Shown here: piece by piece, positions 33,141 to 44,705 of the stretch
Position numbering within the stretch: position 1 is the stretch's first letter
Layout: every line of letters starts with the position of its first letter
Source: Acidipila rosea
GTDB lineage: Bacteria > Acidobacteriota > Terriglobia > Terriglobales > Acidobacteriaceae
Direction: 5' to 3'
DNA: 64,000 nt
Assembly (NCBI RefSeq): GCF_004339725.1
Contig: NZ_SMGK01000002.1
Location: 496,001 to 560,000, forward strand
The notes under the pieces: generated by a model
Database searches by the model: none
What the model was told of the DNA's origin: nothing
Seen by the model: the letters and a program-made list of their open reading frames with translations, nothing else
Position numbers and translations under genes: made by a program

Positions 33141-34745
33141 ATGGCAGCTGCAACCGCCAGCCCCACACTTGCAGTTCAGGATCAGTGGCGGCCGGCAACG
33201 AATCCATGGCTCATCGCTGCAGTCGTCGCTCTGGCGGCGTTCATGGAGGTGCTCGACACCTCCATTGCCAACGTGGCGCTGCCGCACATCGCCGGATCAC
33301 TAGGCGCGAGCGAAGACCAGAGCACATGGGTGCTGACGGCCTATCTCGTTGCGAACGCCATCGTGCTTCCAATGGGCGGATGGGCCGCGAGTGTGATCGG
33401 GCGCAAGCGCTTCTTCATGCTCTGCATCATCATCTTCACAGTCAGTTCCTTTCTGTGCGGCATTGCGAATACTCTTCCGCTACTGCTTCTCTTTCGCGTC
33501 TTCCAGGGGGCTGGCGGCGGCGGTCTGCAGCCAATGGCGCAGGCCATCATGGCCGACTCCTTTGAGCCTTCCAAGAGAGGACTCGCCTTCTCGCTATACG
33601 GCTTAGTGGCCGTGCTCGCGCCTTCCATCGGGCCTACGCTGGGCGGGTGGATCACCGACAACTACAGCTGGAACTGGATCTTCTACATCAACATCCCTGT
33701 CGGTATTCTTGCGCTGATCCTCACGGATCGGCTGGTCGAAGATCCACCGTGGAACAAGGCCGACAAGAGCAACTTCTTCCGCATCGACTATATCGGGCTC
33801 GCGCTGCTGACCATCTCCATGGGCACGCTGCAGGTGATGCTCGACAAGGGCGAAGAGAAGGACTGGTTCGGTTCAGGCTTCATCCGCACCTTTGGCATCA
33901 TCTTCGTCGCAACCTTCGTGGCGCTCATCATTCACGAGTGGTATGCGAAGAGTCCGCTGATGGACCTGAAACTCTTCAAGTCGCGCAACTTTGCGGTGTG
34001 CTGCTTCCTGATGCTGCTGACCGGCGGACTGCTGAACGCTACGACCGTGTTGCAGCCGCAGTTCCTGCAGACGAACCTGGGCTACACGGCAACCATTGCG
34101 GGGCTGTCACTCTCAGGAGGCGGCATCGCGCTGGTGATCGTGATGCCATTCGCAGGACAGGCAGTGAGCAGATTTCCTGCGCGGAACCTGATCGCTTTCG
34201 GCTTTTTCTGCTTTGCGCTCGCCTACTACCTGACGGCGACCAAGCTTAGCCTGCTGCTCAGCTTTTCAACTGCCTCCTGGCTGCGCGTGATCCAGATGGT
34301 CGCGATTCCGTTTGTCTTCATCTCCGTGACGACGGCTGCTTATTTTGGCCTGCCGCGCGAGAAGAGCAACCAGATCTCAGGCCTGATCAACTTTGTCCGC
34401 AACATCGGCGGAAGCATCCTGATCTCACTCACCAGTGCTGAAGTGACCGAGCGCGGGCAGTTCCATCAGAACCAGCTGCTGAAACACCTGTCCATGAGCA
34501 ATCCGAATCTGCAGAACGAGCTCGCGGCACTCAAGGGCGTTTTTGGAGGCTCGGCGGGAGGCGCCAATGCGAGCCAGCTTGCGCATGGCTCGATCTATAA
34601 CCAGCTGCAGCAGCAGTCGCAGGCGCTGGCTTATGTCGATGTCTTTTACCTTCTCTGCGCCGCATCCGTGCTGATGATTCCGATGGCGTTTCTGCTGAAG
34701 AAGAACAAGCCCGGCGAAGGCAGCGGAGAAATTGCGGTGCACTAG
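33141..34745 (+). CDS. MFS drug transporter, DHA2 (EmrB/QacA) family
   Basis: A 534-residue, 14-helix transporter. Signature motifs are AFMEVLDTSIANVALPHIAG in helix 1 (motif D1), GRKRFF between helices 2 and 3 (motif A), RVFQGAGGGGLQPMAQA, and SIGPTLGGWI (motif C, antiporter). EmrB-type proteins usually pair with EmrA, but no adaptor is adjacent, so it may act alone or with a distant partner. Its ATG is at 33141 with GAGG close upstream and AAGGAG further away. 132 nt separate it from the hydrolase. Substrate unknown. Confidence 0.9.
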   Translation: MAAATASPTLAVQDQWRPATNPWLIAAVVALAAFMEVLDTSIANVALPHIAGSLGASEDQSTWVLTAYLVANAIVLPMGGWAASVIGRKRFFMLCIIIFTVSSFLCGIANTLPLLLLFRVFQGAGGGGLQPMAQAIMADSFEPSKRGLAFSLYGLVAVLAPSIGPTLGGWITDNYSWNWIFYINIPVGILALILTDRLVEDPPWNKADKSNFFRIDYIGLALLTISMGTLQVMLDKGEEKDWFGSGFIRTFGIIFVATFVALIIHEWYAKSPLMDLKLFKSRNFAVCCFLMLLTGGLLNATTVLQPQFLQTNLGYTATIAGLSLSGGGIALVIVMPFAGQAVSRFPARNLIAFGFFCFALAYYLTATKLSLLLSFSTASWLRVIQMVAIPFVFISVTTAAYFGLPREKSNQISGLINFVRNIGGSILISLTSAEVTERGQFHQNQLLKHLSMSNPNLQNELAALKGVFGGSAGGANASQLAHGSIYNQLQQQSQALAYVDVFYLLCAASVLMIPMAFLLKKNKPGEGSGEIAVH

Positions 34746-34787
34746 AGAAAACCGGGGTCTGCATCCAATCAGATTGATATTCGCTGC

Positions 34788-36116
34788 ATGACAGACGCTG
34801 CCGACAACACAGAAGAGAGCCTGACGCGCGACTACTCGCACGCATGGCGGGCGCTGCGTCACGGAAACTTCCGCCTGTTTTTCGGGGGCCAGAGCATCTC
34901 GCTCATCGGTACCTGGATGACGCGAATCGCCACCTCGTGGCTGGTCTACCGGCTGACGAAATCTTCGCTGCTGCTGGGCACGGTCAGCTTCGCCGGGCAG
35001 ATTCCCACCTTTCTGCTGGCTCCGTTTGCGGGAGTGCTGGTCGATCGCATGAACCGGCGGACGGTGCTGGTGTGGACGCAGGTGCTGGCCATGATTCAGT
35101 CGCTCGCGCTGGCCGCGCTTACACTGACGCACCACGTCACGATTCACGAAATCGTCTGGCTGAGTGTCTTCCAGGGAATCGTCAACTCCTTTGACATGCC
35201 GGGCAGACAGGCCTTTATGGTGCAGATGGTCGAAGACCGCGCCGACCTGTCGAATGCCATCGCGATTAACTCGTCGATGGTGAATATGGCGAGGCTCATC
35301 GGGCCGTCGCTCGCCGGGCTGGTCATCGCGGCGACTAACGAAGGCTACTGCTTCCTGATCGACGGCATCAGCTATATCGCGGTCATCGCTTCCCTGCTGA
35401 TGATGCGCCTGCCGGCGCTGAAGGCAAAGCGCGCAGTCACCTCCATGCTGGAACAGCTGAAAGAAGGCTGGACCTATGTTGCAGGCTTTGCGCCGATCCG
35501 CACGATCCTGCTGCTCTTTGCACTGGTCAGCCTGATGGGCATGCCGTTCGTGGTGCTGATGCCAGTCTTCGCCGCGCAGGTGCTGCACGGGGGAGCGCAC
35601 ACGCTGGGCTTCCTGATGGGAGCGATGGGCGTAGGATCGCTCATCTCCGGGCTGTCTCTGGTCCTGCGCAAATCCGTTCGCGGACTGACCCGGATGATTC
35701 CAATCGCAGCAGCCGTGTTCGGCGCCGGGCTGGTGGCCTTCGGGTTTTCACGCACGCTCTGGCTGTCGCTGGTGCTGATGCTCATCACGGGATTTGGCAT
35801 GATGCAGGGGCTCACTTCCAGCAACACGATCATCCAGACGCTGGTCAGCGAAGATAAGCGCGGCCGGGTGATGAGCTACTACACAGTGGCCTTTGTAGGA
35901 ATGGCGCCCTTCGGCAGCCTGATGGCCGGCGCGCTCGCGCACTCCATCGGCGCACCCATGACGGTGATGATAAGCGGTGTGGCGGTCATCGCCGGAGCAG
36001 CCTGGTTCTGGACCAGGCTGCCGATGATGCGGCGAGAGATGAGGCCGATCTACATCGAACTCGGCATCATCCCCCCTGACGTCGAAGCCCTGCTGGAAGA
36101 CGCCGGAGGCAATTAG
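34788..36116 (+). CDS. MFS transporter (EntS-like / MFS_3 family)
   Basis: A 442-residue, 12-helix major-facilitator exporter. Motifs include LFFGGQSISLIGTWMTRIAT in helix 1 and VDRMNRRTVLVW between helices 2 and 3, then FDMPGRQAFMVQMV. This is the pattern of the MFS_3 group that includes enterobactin exporter EntS. The C-terminus has a cytosolic tail of about 35 residues. It follows the DHA2 transporter by 42 nt and ends only 8 nt from the convergent GH31 gene. No siderophore cluster is present to identify a substrate. Confidence 0.88.
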   Translation: MTDAADNTEESLTRDYSHAWRALRHGNFRLFFGGQSISLIGTWMTRIATSWLVYRLTKSSLLLGTVSFAGQIPTFLLAPFAGVLVDRMNRRTVLVWTQVLAMIQSLALAALTLTHHVTIHEIVWLSVFQGIVNSFDMPGRQAFMVQMVEDRADLSNAIAINSSMVNMARLIGPSLAGLVIAATNEGYCFLIDGISYIAVIASLLMMRLPALKAKRAVTSMLEQLKEGWTYVAGFAPIRTILLLFALVSLMGMPFVVLMPVFAAQVLHGGAHTLGFLMGAMGVGSLISGLSLVLRKSVRGLTRMIPIAAAVFGAGLVAFGFSRTLWLSLVLMLITGFGMMQGLTSSNTIIQTLVSEDKRGRVMSYYTVAFVGMAPFGSLMAGALAHSIGAPMTVMISGVAVIAGAAWFWTRLPMMRREMRPIYIELGIIPPDVEALLEDAGGN

Positions 36117-36124
36117 CCGCGTCG

Positions 36125-38872
36125 TTATTTCGGCTCGCCATCCTTGAGCTGCGCCAGGGCTCGGGCCAAGGTGAGCTTGTAGCGCGCGGCGCGCTGGTTG
36201 CTGGTATCGGTGCCGCGGTTCTGCATCAGTTTCTTTTGAAGCTCAGCATCGGGCTTGTCTGCGCCGTCGACGAGCTTCTGCACCATTGCTACCGCTTGCG
36301 CGTAAACCTGCGGGAAGCGCGCAATCTGCGCCTGCGCCGCCTCAGGGTGATAGCTCAGCCTGTCGCCAGTCTGCCACGCGTCGATCAGCGGATCAGGCGA
36401 CCAGGTGAAGGGCCACAGCGAGTTGAGTGAGTCATAGGCGGCGTGCAGCCGCGTGGTCGCTCCTGCGAATCCGTCCAGCTGCGCACGCGAAGCCAGCGAG
36501 CCGCTTGCGCGAGTTACGAGGATCGTGGTGCGCTGCATGACCGACCGGCGAGGAACGCTGATCACTGTGGTGAGCGTGTTTCCCTGGTAGCTCCATGCAC
36601 TGCGCGGAAGAATTGTGCCGTTCACGGTTACAGATTGCGGCGGCCAGTCTCCAGGAAGCCGCAGCTCGTAGCCGCGCTCCATCAACATGCCGGGATAATG
36701 TCCGCGGACCGGCTCCACTTCAACGGTCAGCGCATCGCCCGACTGCTTCGCATCAAGCCTGGTCCAGGCGCAGATGCCGCGCTTGTAGGCCTCAGACTTG
36801 CTGCCATCCTCATAAAGCGTGTAGCTGGAACTTTGTCCGTCTGCAAGCGGGAAAACATTGACGATGAGCGGATCAACAGGCTTCTCGCCGGTGTAGCGCA
36901 TCTTGGGCTGCATCGGGAGGATCGCTCCTGCGCGGACGTACACAGGAATCTGATCGATGGAAAATTTACGCTCGATGGTCATAGGACCGGTGAAGTGCTT
37001 CCCGCTCGGCCACTCGATCCACTCGCCCTTCGGCAGCCAGACACTCTCAGCGGTGAGCTGGGTTGCCGTGTCCATGGGAGTCACGACCGGCGCAACAATG
37101 AGCTGGTCGCCGAAGGTGTACTCGTCTTTGCTGGTGTATGCCTCGCTCGCCTCGGGCCAGTCGTAGTAGAGCGGCCGCAGAAACGCAACGCCTGTATCGT
37201 AAGTCCGCCGGGCCTCGGTGTAGACATACGGCTCAAGCGCATAACGAAGGTGGAAGGTGTTGCGCATGATGCTCGAAAACGGCTCAGGATACGCCCAGAT
37301 GCGACGCTCAGAGTCAGGATTCTTGGTCGTGTGAGTGCGCAGGATAGGGCTGAAGGCGCCGAACTGAATCCATCGAGTGTAGAGCTCAGGATCGACAGCA
37401 CCGGGCATGTGGCCGCCGATATCGTGGCTCCAGTAGGCGTAGCCGACATTTGCCGCAGTCGCAGTGAACCATGGCTGATAAGCCAGTGACGGCCATACGG
37501 AGATGGTGTCGCCGGAGAATCCGATCTGGTAGCGATGATTGCCCAGGCCGCCCCAGCGATGGAAGAGCATGGGCCGCTTGCCCTCGCGCTCCTGGTCGGT
37601 GAAGTGAACATAGTTCAGCCACCATGTTGGATTGACGCCCGGGGTGCTGGTGTTCGCCTCCTGCTGCCAGTCGAGCCACCAGAAATCTATGCCCTGCTTC
37701 TCCAGCGGATGATGCAGGATATCCATGTAGTTCTGCGCAAACTTTTTATTGGTGATATCGAACGGGACATATTTGCCGCTGGCGGGATCAAGGCCCATCG
37801 CGCGCGCCATCGCCGGATAGGGCTTCTCCCAGGGCTGCACACCTGACGCCGGATGCAGGTTGAGAGTAGCCTTCAGCCCCTCCTGATGGATGTGCTTGAG
37901 AAAGGCATCAGGATCGGGAAAGAGCAGCGGGTTCCAGGTGTAGCCGCTCCAGCCGAGGTTTTCACCCGACTGGTCGACCAGGTGCCGCGCCTCCAGTTGC
38001 TCGCGGTTGAGGTGCCAGTCCATGTCGATGACGAGCACGTCGAGCGGCACATCATTGTCGTGGAAGCCACGGACAAGGTTGTCCAGCTCCTGATCGCTGT
38101 AAGCCCAGTAGCGCGACCACCATGCACCGAAGGCGAAGCGCGGCGGCAGAGGAATGCGGCCCGCGACCTCAACATAGTCGTGCATGGCCTGCTTGTAGTC
38201 GTGGCCATAGCCGAAGAAATACCAATCATCCCGCGCGCCAGCCGACCTCAGCTGCACCCACGGCCACGGGCTCTTTTCACCCTGAGAGAAGGTGAAGTTA
38301 TCCGAATCGAAGAGCGGACGCTTCGAGTCATCCACCAGCGCCCATCCGTTGCGCGAAATAAGCCCCTCACCGATAGGCTCCTTCGTCTTGCCGCCGAGCG
38401 CTCCGTCGAGCGTGCGCGTGGTTCCCTGCAGGTTGCCCGTATCCGGATCGCCGGGATGCCACACGACAGGCTTGCCATCCAGGGTGAGCGAGACGCTGAG
38501 ATTGTCTGCAGTGAACTTGCCGTCGCCGCTGCCGGGAGCGTAAGTGAGCTGAAGCGCTCCGGTATCGATCGTCAGCTTACCTGCCTGAACAGTATGAGTG
38601 AACTTTGGCACCGGCATTTTGCGATTGAGGAAGACGAAGGAGGCATGGTCTTCAAACTTGCCGTCTGCCGCCCACTCCATGCGCAGGAGCTGCGGCGTAA
38701 GCACGGTGAAGCGGGCGTGGCCGAGAGTGACCACGGCTGCTGGATTAGCGATGGGACTGTAGCTCGCCTCCGGTGGTTGATTGCCTGCCGGCGCAGGGGT
38801 GGCCCGGGCCTGAAAAACGTGGAAGCAAAGCAACAGGGCAAGAGACGCAGCAAGGCGAGCGCTATTTTTCAT
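36125..38872 (-). CDS. Secreted glycoside hydrolase family 31 (alpha-glucosidase/alpha-xylosidase-like)
   Basis: A 915-residue exported enzyme with signal peptide MKNSARLAASLALLLCFHVF. An N-terminal beta-sandwich is followed by the GH31 barrel: FAFGAWWSRYWAYSDQEL, VLVIDMDWH, the nucleophile Asp in FWWLDWQQ and the acid/base Asp in IGFSGDTISVW, then YWSHDIGGHMPG. A C-terminal beta-sandwich (DUF5110-like) closes the protein. Such enzymes release alpha-glucose or alpha-xylose from plant and microbial glycans. The ATG at 38872 is preferred because the signal peptide begins there and TATTCT lies 8 nt upstream; it diverges from uvrB. Confidence 0.9.
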   Translation of the reverse strand: MKNSARLAASLALLLCFHVFQARATPAPAGNQPPEASYSPIANPAAVVTLGHARFTVLTPQLLRMEWAADGKFEDHASFVFLNRKMPVPKFTHTVQAGKLTIDTGALQLTYAPGSGDGKFTADNLSVSLTLDGKPVVWHPGDPDTGNLQGTTRTLDGALGGKTKEPIGEGLISRNGWALVDDSKRPLFDSDNFTFSQGEKSPWPWVQLRSAGARDDWYFFGYGHDYKQAMHDYVEVAGRIPLPPRFAFGAWWSRYWAYSDQELDNLVRGFHDNDVPLDVLVIDMDWHLNREQLEARHLVDQSGENLGWSGYTWNPLLFPDPDAFLKHIHQEGLKATLNLHPASGVQPWEKPYPAMARAMGLDPASGKYVPFDITNKKFAQNYMDILHHPLEKQGIDFWWLDWQQEANTSTPGVNPTWWLNYVHFTDQEREGKRPMLFHRWGGLGNHRYQIGFSGDTISVWPSLAYQPWFTATAANVGYAYWSHDIGGHMPGAVDPELYTRWIQFGAFSPILRTHTTKNPDSERRIWAYPEPFSSIMRNTFHLRYALEPYVYTEARRTYDTGVAFLRPLYYDWPEASEAYTSKDEYTFGDQLIVAPVVTPMDTATQLTAESVWLPKGEWIEWPSGKHFTGPMTIERKFSIDQIPVYVRAGAILPMQPKMRYTGEKPVDPLIVNVFPLADGQSSSYTLYEDGSKSEAYKRGICAWTRLDAKQSGDALTVEVEPVRGHYPGMLMERGYELRLPGDWPPQSVTVNGTILPRSAWSYQGNTLTTVISVPRRSVMQRTTILVTRASGSLASRAQLDGFAGATTRLHAAYDSLNSLWPFTWSPDPLIDAWQTGDRLSYHPEAAQAQIARFPQVYAQAVAMVQKLVDGADKPDAELQKKLMQNRGTDTSNQRAARYKLTLARALAQLKDGEPK

Positions 38873-38880
38873 GACAAGCA

Positions 38881-38886
38881 AGAATA
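38881..38886 (-). promoter_or_regulatory. Candidate -10 element (TATTCT) for leaderless GH31 mRNA
   Basis: On the minus strand TATTCT ends 8 nt before the ATG at 38872 with no ribosome site between. The divergent uvrB shows the same arrangement. Confidence 0.45.
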
Positions 38887-38940
38887 ACGCGCAGGGGCAG
38901 CCTTTTCCTAGCATGGGAGCAGACCCGCCGCTGAGCTATG

Positions 38941-38946
38941 TACGAT
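38941..38946 (+). promoter_or_regulatory. Candidate -10 element (TACGAT) for leaderless uvrB mRNA
   Basis: TACGAT lies 8 nt before the uvrB ATG and no clear Shine-Dalgarno sequence is present, so transcription probably begins at or beside the start codon. No LexA-type box was recognised. Confidence 0.45.
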
Positions 38947-38954
38947 AAAGAAGT

Positions 38955-40943
<1,989 letters not shown>

Positions 40944-40961
40944 AAAAGGGATAGCGGGAAG

Positions 40962-40990
40962 AAAAGGGCAGCCCGAGGGCTGCCCTTTTT
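40962..40990. terminator. Bidirectional terminator between uvrB and the TonB-dependent receptor
   Basis: AAAA, then GGGCAGCCC, GA, GGGCTGCCC and TTTTT. The stem is 7-9 bp and is flanked by A-run and T-run, so it can terminate transcription from both convergent genes. Confidence 0.85.
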
Positions 40991-41007
40991 GTAGGTGAGT
41001 GATGCGC

Positions 41008-44000
41008 TTAGAACGTGACCTTGCCGAAGACCTGAAGTACGCGTCCAGAAACTGCGGAACCCTGGAACGAACCATAAGGGCTGGTTGGCGGTCCGGCAAT
41101 CGATCCGGACAATCCCACGCTTCCAGCAGCTATATCGGCTGCAGGCAGCTGAAAGTTCGGGTGATTGAAGACATCGAATGCATAGGTACCAATCTGCAGG
41201 TTTACTCTTTCGGTGTTCAGGAACTTCTTGCTGAGTGCAATATCGGTGTCTGAATAATGCGGGCCAGTGAAGTAGTTACGGCGCACATTACCGAAGGTGT
41301 TCTGAGCACTTGAGGAGGCAAAGTCGCTGGAGCTAAAGCACGGATGGTCAAGACCGCGCCACTGACAGTTACGTTGAATATTGGGATTTACTACTTCAGC
41401 CAGAATCTGATTATTACCGATCGTGCTGTTCGTGGCCGAAGCTGCAAGGCCCGTATTGAAGACCGAGAAGGGCTGACCGGTGCGCCAGAATGTCTTGCCG
41501 GAGAACAGCCAACCGCCGACCAGCGAATTCATCAACTTGCTGTGACCACGGAACGGCATCTCGTACACATAATCCGCGACCAGGTTATGACGGATGTCAT
41601 AGTCCGAGTTTGCATAGTTCAGAGCAGAAACGCTGAAAGGTGAGAGCTGCGCCGTGCTTGAACCGATATTGTAGTACTCGCCTACGCCACCATTGGAGAC
41701 GTCATCCATGGCGTGGCTGTACGTATAGGTTACGTCTGCCGACAAACCATGGCGGTCGATGTGCTTATAGGTTACCGATACACCGTTATAGTTGGAGTTC
41801 GCCTCGTTCTGATATTTCGTTACTGCATTGAAACGGGGATCTGGAGACGTTGTAGGCAAGCCGCCGAAGCCGGTGGGTGATGAAGCATTCAGCGCTGTAT
41901 TCTGAATGATTTCGTCATAGCCTTCGTTGCCGGCGTAACCGATGATAACGGCATCGGTATTGGTCAGCTGACGCTGAATCTGCATGCTCCACTCGACATA
42001 TTTGGGGCTACGCCATTGATGGGGCGCCGTAGCCAAGTTCGGCGGGGAGAATGGCACGCCGATACCGGCAAGCGTGTTGGAGATCTGGGTTGCATTCTGT
42101 CCGGTAGAAAAACCTGCACCCAGCAGGGTGTTGGATTGGGCAGCGTAATACGGGGCGCTGGTCGGAGAATTTGCAGGAGCAATGTGGCCGCTCTGAACAG
42201 TTGCCGCGTAGAGCTGCGGGAAGTTCTGAATATAGCTGTCGAGGAAAGTAGCTGCCGGCAGATCGGCAAAGAGACCTACACCGCCGCGAACAACCGTCTT
42301 GCCATCTCCAGTAATGTCATAGTTAAAGCCGAAGCGGGGCTGTGCAACAACGCTCTCAATCGAAGCGAAGCTGTTGCGCTGACCAGCGGTAACAGACTGG
42401 TTATAAGGAGTGTCGTTCGTCACGCCAGTGGCCGGAAAGCTGCCGTTGTAGCTTGCAAAGCAGTTATTGTTGCAAGCAGGATTGCCGGTGCGATCGAAGC
42501 GAAGACCCAGTGTTACCTTCAGCCGCTGGTTTGCCTGCCACTCATCTTCGCCGTACACGCCTATGTTGTAAAGAGCGAGATATGCGGTCTTTTGTGAAGC
42601 GAATTTCTGCTGATAGATCGAGTTGCTGCCTGAGACCTGACCGTTTGCAAAGTCTGCAAGGCTGAAGAATTCGTAGAGCCCATTCTCGAATTGCTGAGCG
42701 TCATAGTCTGAGATATCATCGCGGCGGAAGTTATACCCGAAACGAAAGGTATGGTTCCCCTTGATCCACGAAAGGTCATCCACAAATTGATATTGCGTTA
42801 CATTGCGACCCTGCGGGAAGTAGTATGGAGCACCGAGTGAACCAAAGGTTGCACCGGTGTTAATGGCACCGTCAGCAAAGTAAAGATAAGTGGGAAAGGT
42901 ATTCAATGTCTGCTGCAGATTGGCAGGGCCGAAGTAGGCCGTATACCAGTTAGCCGCAAAAATGAACTGATTCGTCAGATGCGAGTTGAACGCGTAGGTA
43001 TCGTTGAGCTGGCCTTCGTACGAGGGCTGGGTGGATACGGTATTGAAAAGCGGGCTGACAAAGTTGGTATAGGTAGGCTGGGTACCCCGATCCATCTTGT
43101 AACGTCCGAAGATGGTCTGCTTGTCACTGATGTGCCAGTCGACGCGACTGGTGAGCAGCCACTCTTTGTTGATGTTAGAGGCGCTGCCCTCGGCTGCGTT
43201 TTCGCAGGAGGTATCGACACCAAAGATGCCGCCCGTACCAGTTGGCGTGCCGGCAAGGCCACCGCAACCGAGATTGCCGGTTGAATCCTGCAGCTGGCCA
43301 TTGCCGGTCGTCACCGGGACGGCATGAGCGGCAGAAGGCGATGAGTTGTAGAGGGCGAAGGCCTGCTTGTAAAGCGGAAGCGAATCGGCAGGAACATTGG
43401 CCAGAGCATAGTTCTGAAATGCCTGGCTGGGGAAAATAGCCTGGCCAGAGGCCGGCAGCACATAGTGCAAACCTTCATAGTCGGCGAAAAAGAAGAGCTT
43501 GTCCTTGATGATCGGACCGCCTACGTTCGCTGCCCACTCGTTAGAGATCGCGCGCTGACGCGGAGCACCGGCATTGTTGCGGAACCAGTCGTTCGCATTA
43601 AGAACATCGCCGTTGTAGTAATAGTTGGCCATGCCATGCAACTGGTTCGATCCAGACTTGGTCGTGTAGTTAATGATCACGCCTGCTGCGCGGCCATACT
43701 GCGTACCATAGCCGTTCTGCACAACAGCAGCTTCTGATATTTCGCCCTGTCCAAGCGTGAGATTGCTCGAACCCGAATTGTTCAGGTTGAGGAACGGATC
43801 TTGATTGTCAAAGCCGTTCAGCACGTAAAGGTTAGAGGTGCCAGGAAGACCGTCTGCACTGAAATTGCCGTAGGAACCGCCGGCATTCACAACCACACCA
43901 GGAGCGGTGTACGCCACGGTGGTAATGTCGCCACCCGGCGCCGGCAGATTCTGAACCTGCTGCTCGGTGAACGTGGTGATCTGCGAGGGGGTCTGTGTAT

Positions 44001-44418
44001 CCGTAAGCGGAATGGTCTGCGCCGAAACGGTCACGGTCTGGCTGGAGCCAGCCGGATTCACTGTAATGTCTGCGTTCGGCGTCTGACCTACCAGCACTAC
44101 AACCGTGGTCTTGTTCGACTCCAGGCCATTTGCGGTTGCGCTGATCTCATACTTAGAAGGCTTGAGGAGGGACACCGTGTAGCGGCCCGCTTCATTCGTC
44201 GTAACTTTTCTCACCGCACCGGTTGCGGTGTCTGTCACCGTAACGTTTGCGGCGGGAACAACTGCGCCTGTCGTATCAATGACGACACCAGTCAATGCGC
44301 CGGTCACAGCGGTTTGCCCGTAGGCAGGGGACGCCAGCCATGGCTGCATTGCTACTAAACCCGCCGAAGCGAGAAGGCCGAACCAGAGGCCGGACTTCCG
44401 TACGAAACCACCTTGCAT
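41008..44418 (-). CDS. Oar-like TonB-dependent receptor with carboxypeptidase-regulatory-like domain
   Basis: A 1,136-residue outer-membrane protein typical of Acidobacteria. The signal peptide (LWFGLLASAGLVAMQPWLAS) is followed by a carboxypeptidase-regulatory-like beta-sandwich (residues ~37-115: ALTGVVIDTTGAVVPAANVT). A plug domain follows (QVQNLPAPGGDITTVAYTAP, VLNGFDNQDPFL), then a long barrel whose last strand ends in ...VFGKVTF; the terminal Phe suits BAM insertion. Such receptors probably take up large oligosaccharides or other substrates. The ATG at 44418 has GGAGGG 6 nt upstream. A 7-bp hairpin lies in the leader. Confidence 0.93.
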   Translation of the reverse strand: MQGGFVRKSGLWFGLLASAGLVAMQPWLASPAYGQTAVTGALTGVVIDTTGAVVPAANVTVTDTATGAVRKVTTNEAGRYTVSLLKPSKYEISATANGLESNKTTVVVLVGQTPNADITVNPAGSSQTVTVSAQTIPLTDTQTPSQITTFTEQQVQNLPAPGGDITTVAYTAPGVVVNAGGSYGNFSADGLPGTSNLYVLNGFDNQDPFLNLNNSGSSNLTLGQGEISEAAVVQNGYGTQYGRAAGVIINYTTKSGSNQLHGMANYYYNGDVLNANDWFRNNAGAPRQRAISNEWAANVGGPIIKDKLFFFADYEGLHYVLPASGQAIFPSQAFQNYALANVPADSLPLYKQAFALYNSSPSAAHAVPVTTGNGQLQDSTGNLGCGGLAGTPTGTGGIFGVDTSCENAAEGSASNINKEWLLTSRVDWHISDKQTIFGRYKMDRGTQPTYTNFVSPLFNTVSTQPSYEGQLNDTYAFNSHLTNQFIFAANWYTAYFGPANLQQTLNTFPTYLYFADGAINTGATFGSLGAPYYFPQGRNVTQYQFVDDLSWIKGNHTFRFGYNFRRDDISDYDAQQFENGLYEFFSLADFANGQVSGSNSIYQQKFASQKTAYLALYNIGVYGEDEWQANQRLKVTLGLRFDRTGNPACNNNCFASYNGSFPATGVTNDTPYNQSVTAGQRNSFASIESVVAQPRFGFNYDITGDGKTVVRGGVGLFADLPAATFLDSYIQNFPQLYAATVQSGHIAPANSPTSAPYYAAQSNTLLGAGFSTGQNATQISNTLAGIGVPFSPPNLATAPHQWRSPKYVEWSMQIQRQLTNTDAVIIGYAGNEGYDEIIQNTALNASSPTGFGGLPTTSPDPRFNAVTKYQNEANSNYNGVSVTYKHIDRHGLSADVTYTYSHAMDDVSNGGVGEYYNIGSSTAQLSPFSVSALNYANSDYDIRHNLVADYVYEMPFRGHSKLMNSLVGGWLFSGKTFWRTGQPFSVFNTGLAASATNSTIGNNQILAEVVNPNIQRNCQWRGLDHPCFSSSDFASSSAQNTFGNVRRNYFTGPHYSDTDIALSKKFLNTERVNLQIGTYAFDVFNHPNFQLPAADIAAGSVGLSGSIAGPPTSPYGSFQGSAVSGRVLQVFGKVTF

Positions 44419-44453
44419 TTACACCCTCCGTATGATGCTCAAACGAACCACAA

Positions 44454-44470
44454 AACCTGCCGAGCAGGTT
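44454..44470 (-). promoter_or_regulatory. Short hairpin in the leader of the TonB-dependent receptor gene
   Basis: On the minus strand AACCTGC-TCG-GCAGGTT forms a 7-bp stem followed by TTG, about 35 nt before the start codon. It could be an attenuator or a stabilising leader structure; the surrounding 287-nt intergenic region is A+T-rich and otherwise without a recognisable gene. Confidence 0.35.
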
Positions 44471-44705
44471 AACAATCGGTAAATTTACTTGCAATTTTTA
44501 CGCCAAAAGCGAAATATCCCTCCAATCGTTAATTTGTTCGAATTAAAGGGGTTTAAGCCTACATATAATTCTTATTTACGATAACCCTCCCTCAACCTTC
44601 TAAATGTCATAGCGTTGCCTCCCTCCCTGTATATGGAAAACAATAGATTGATGTCACGCAAAGTCTTTCAAGGGTTCGCGTAAGATTGAGTCAGGTGATA
44701 GGAAA

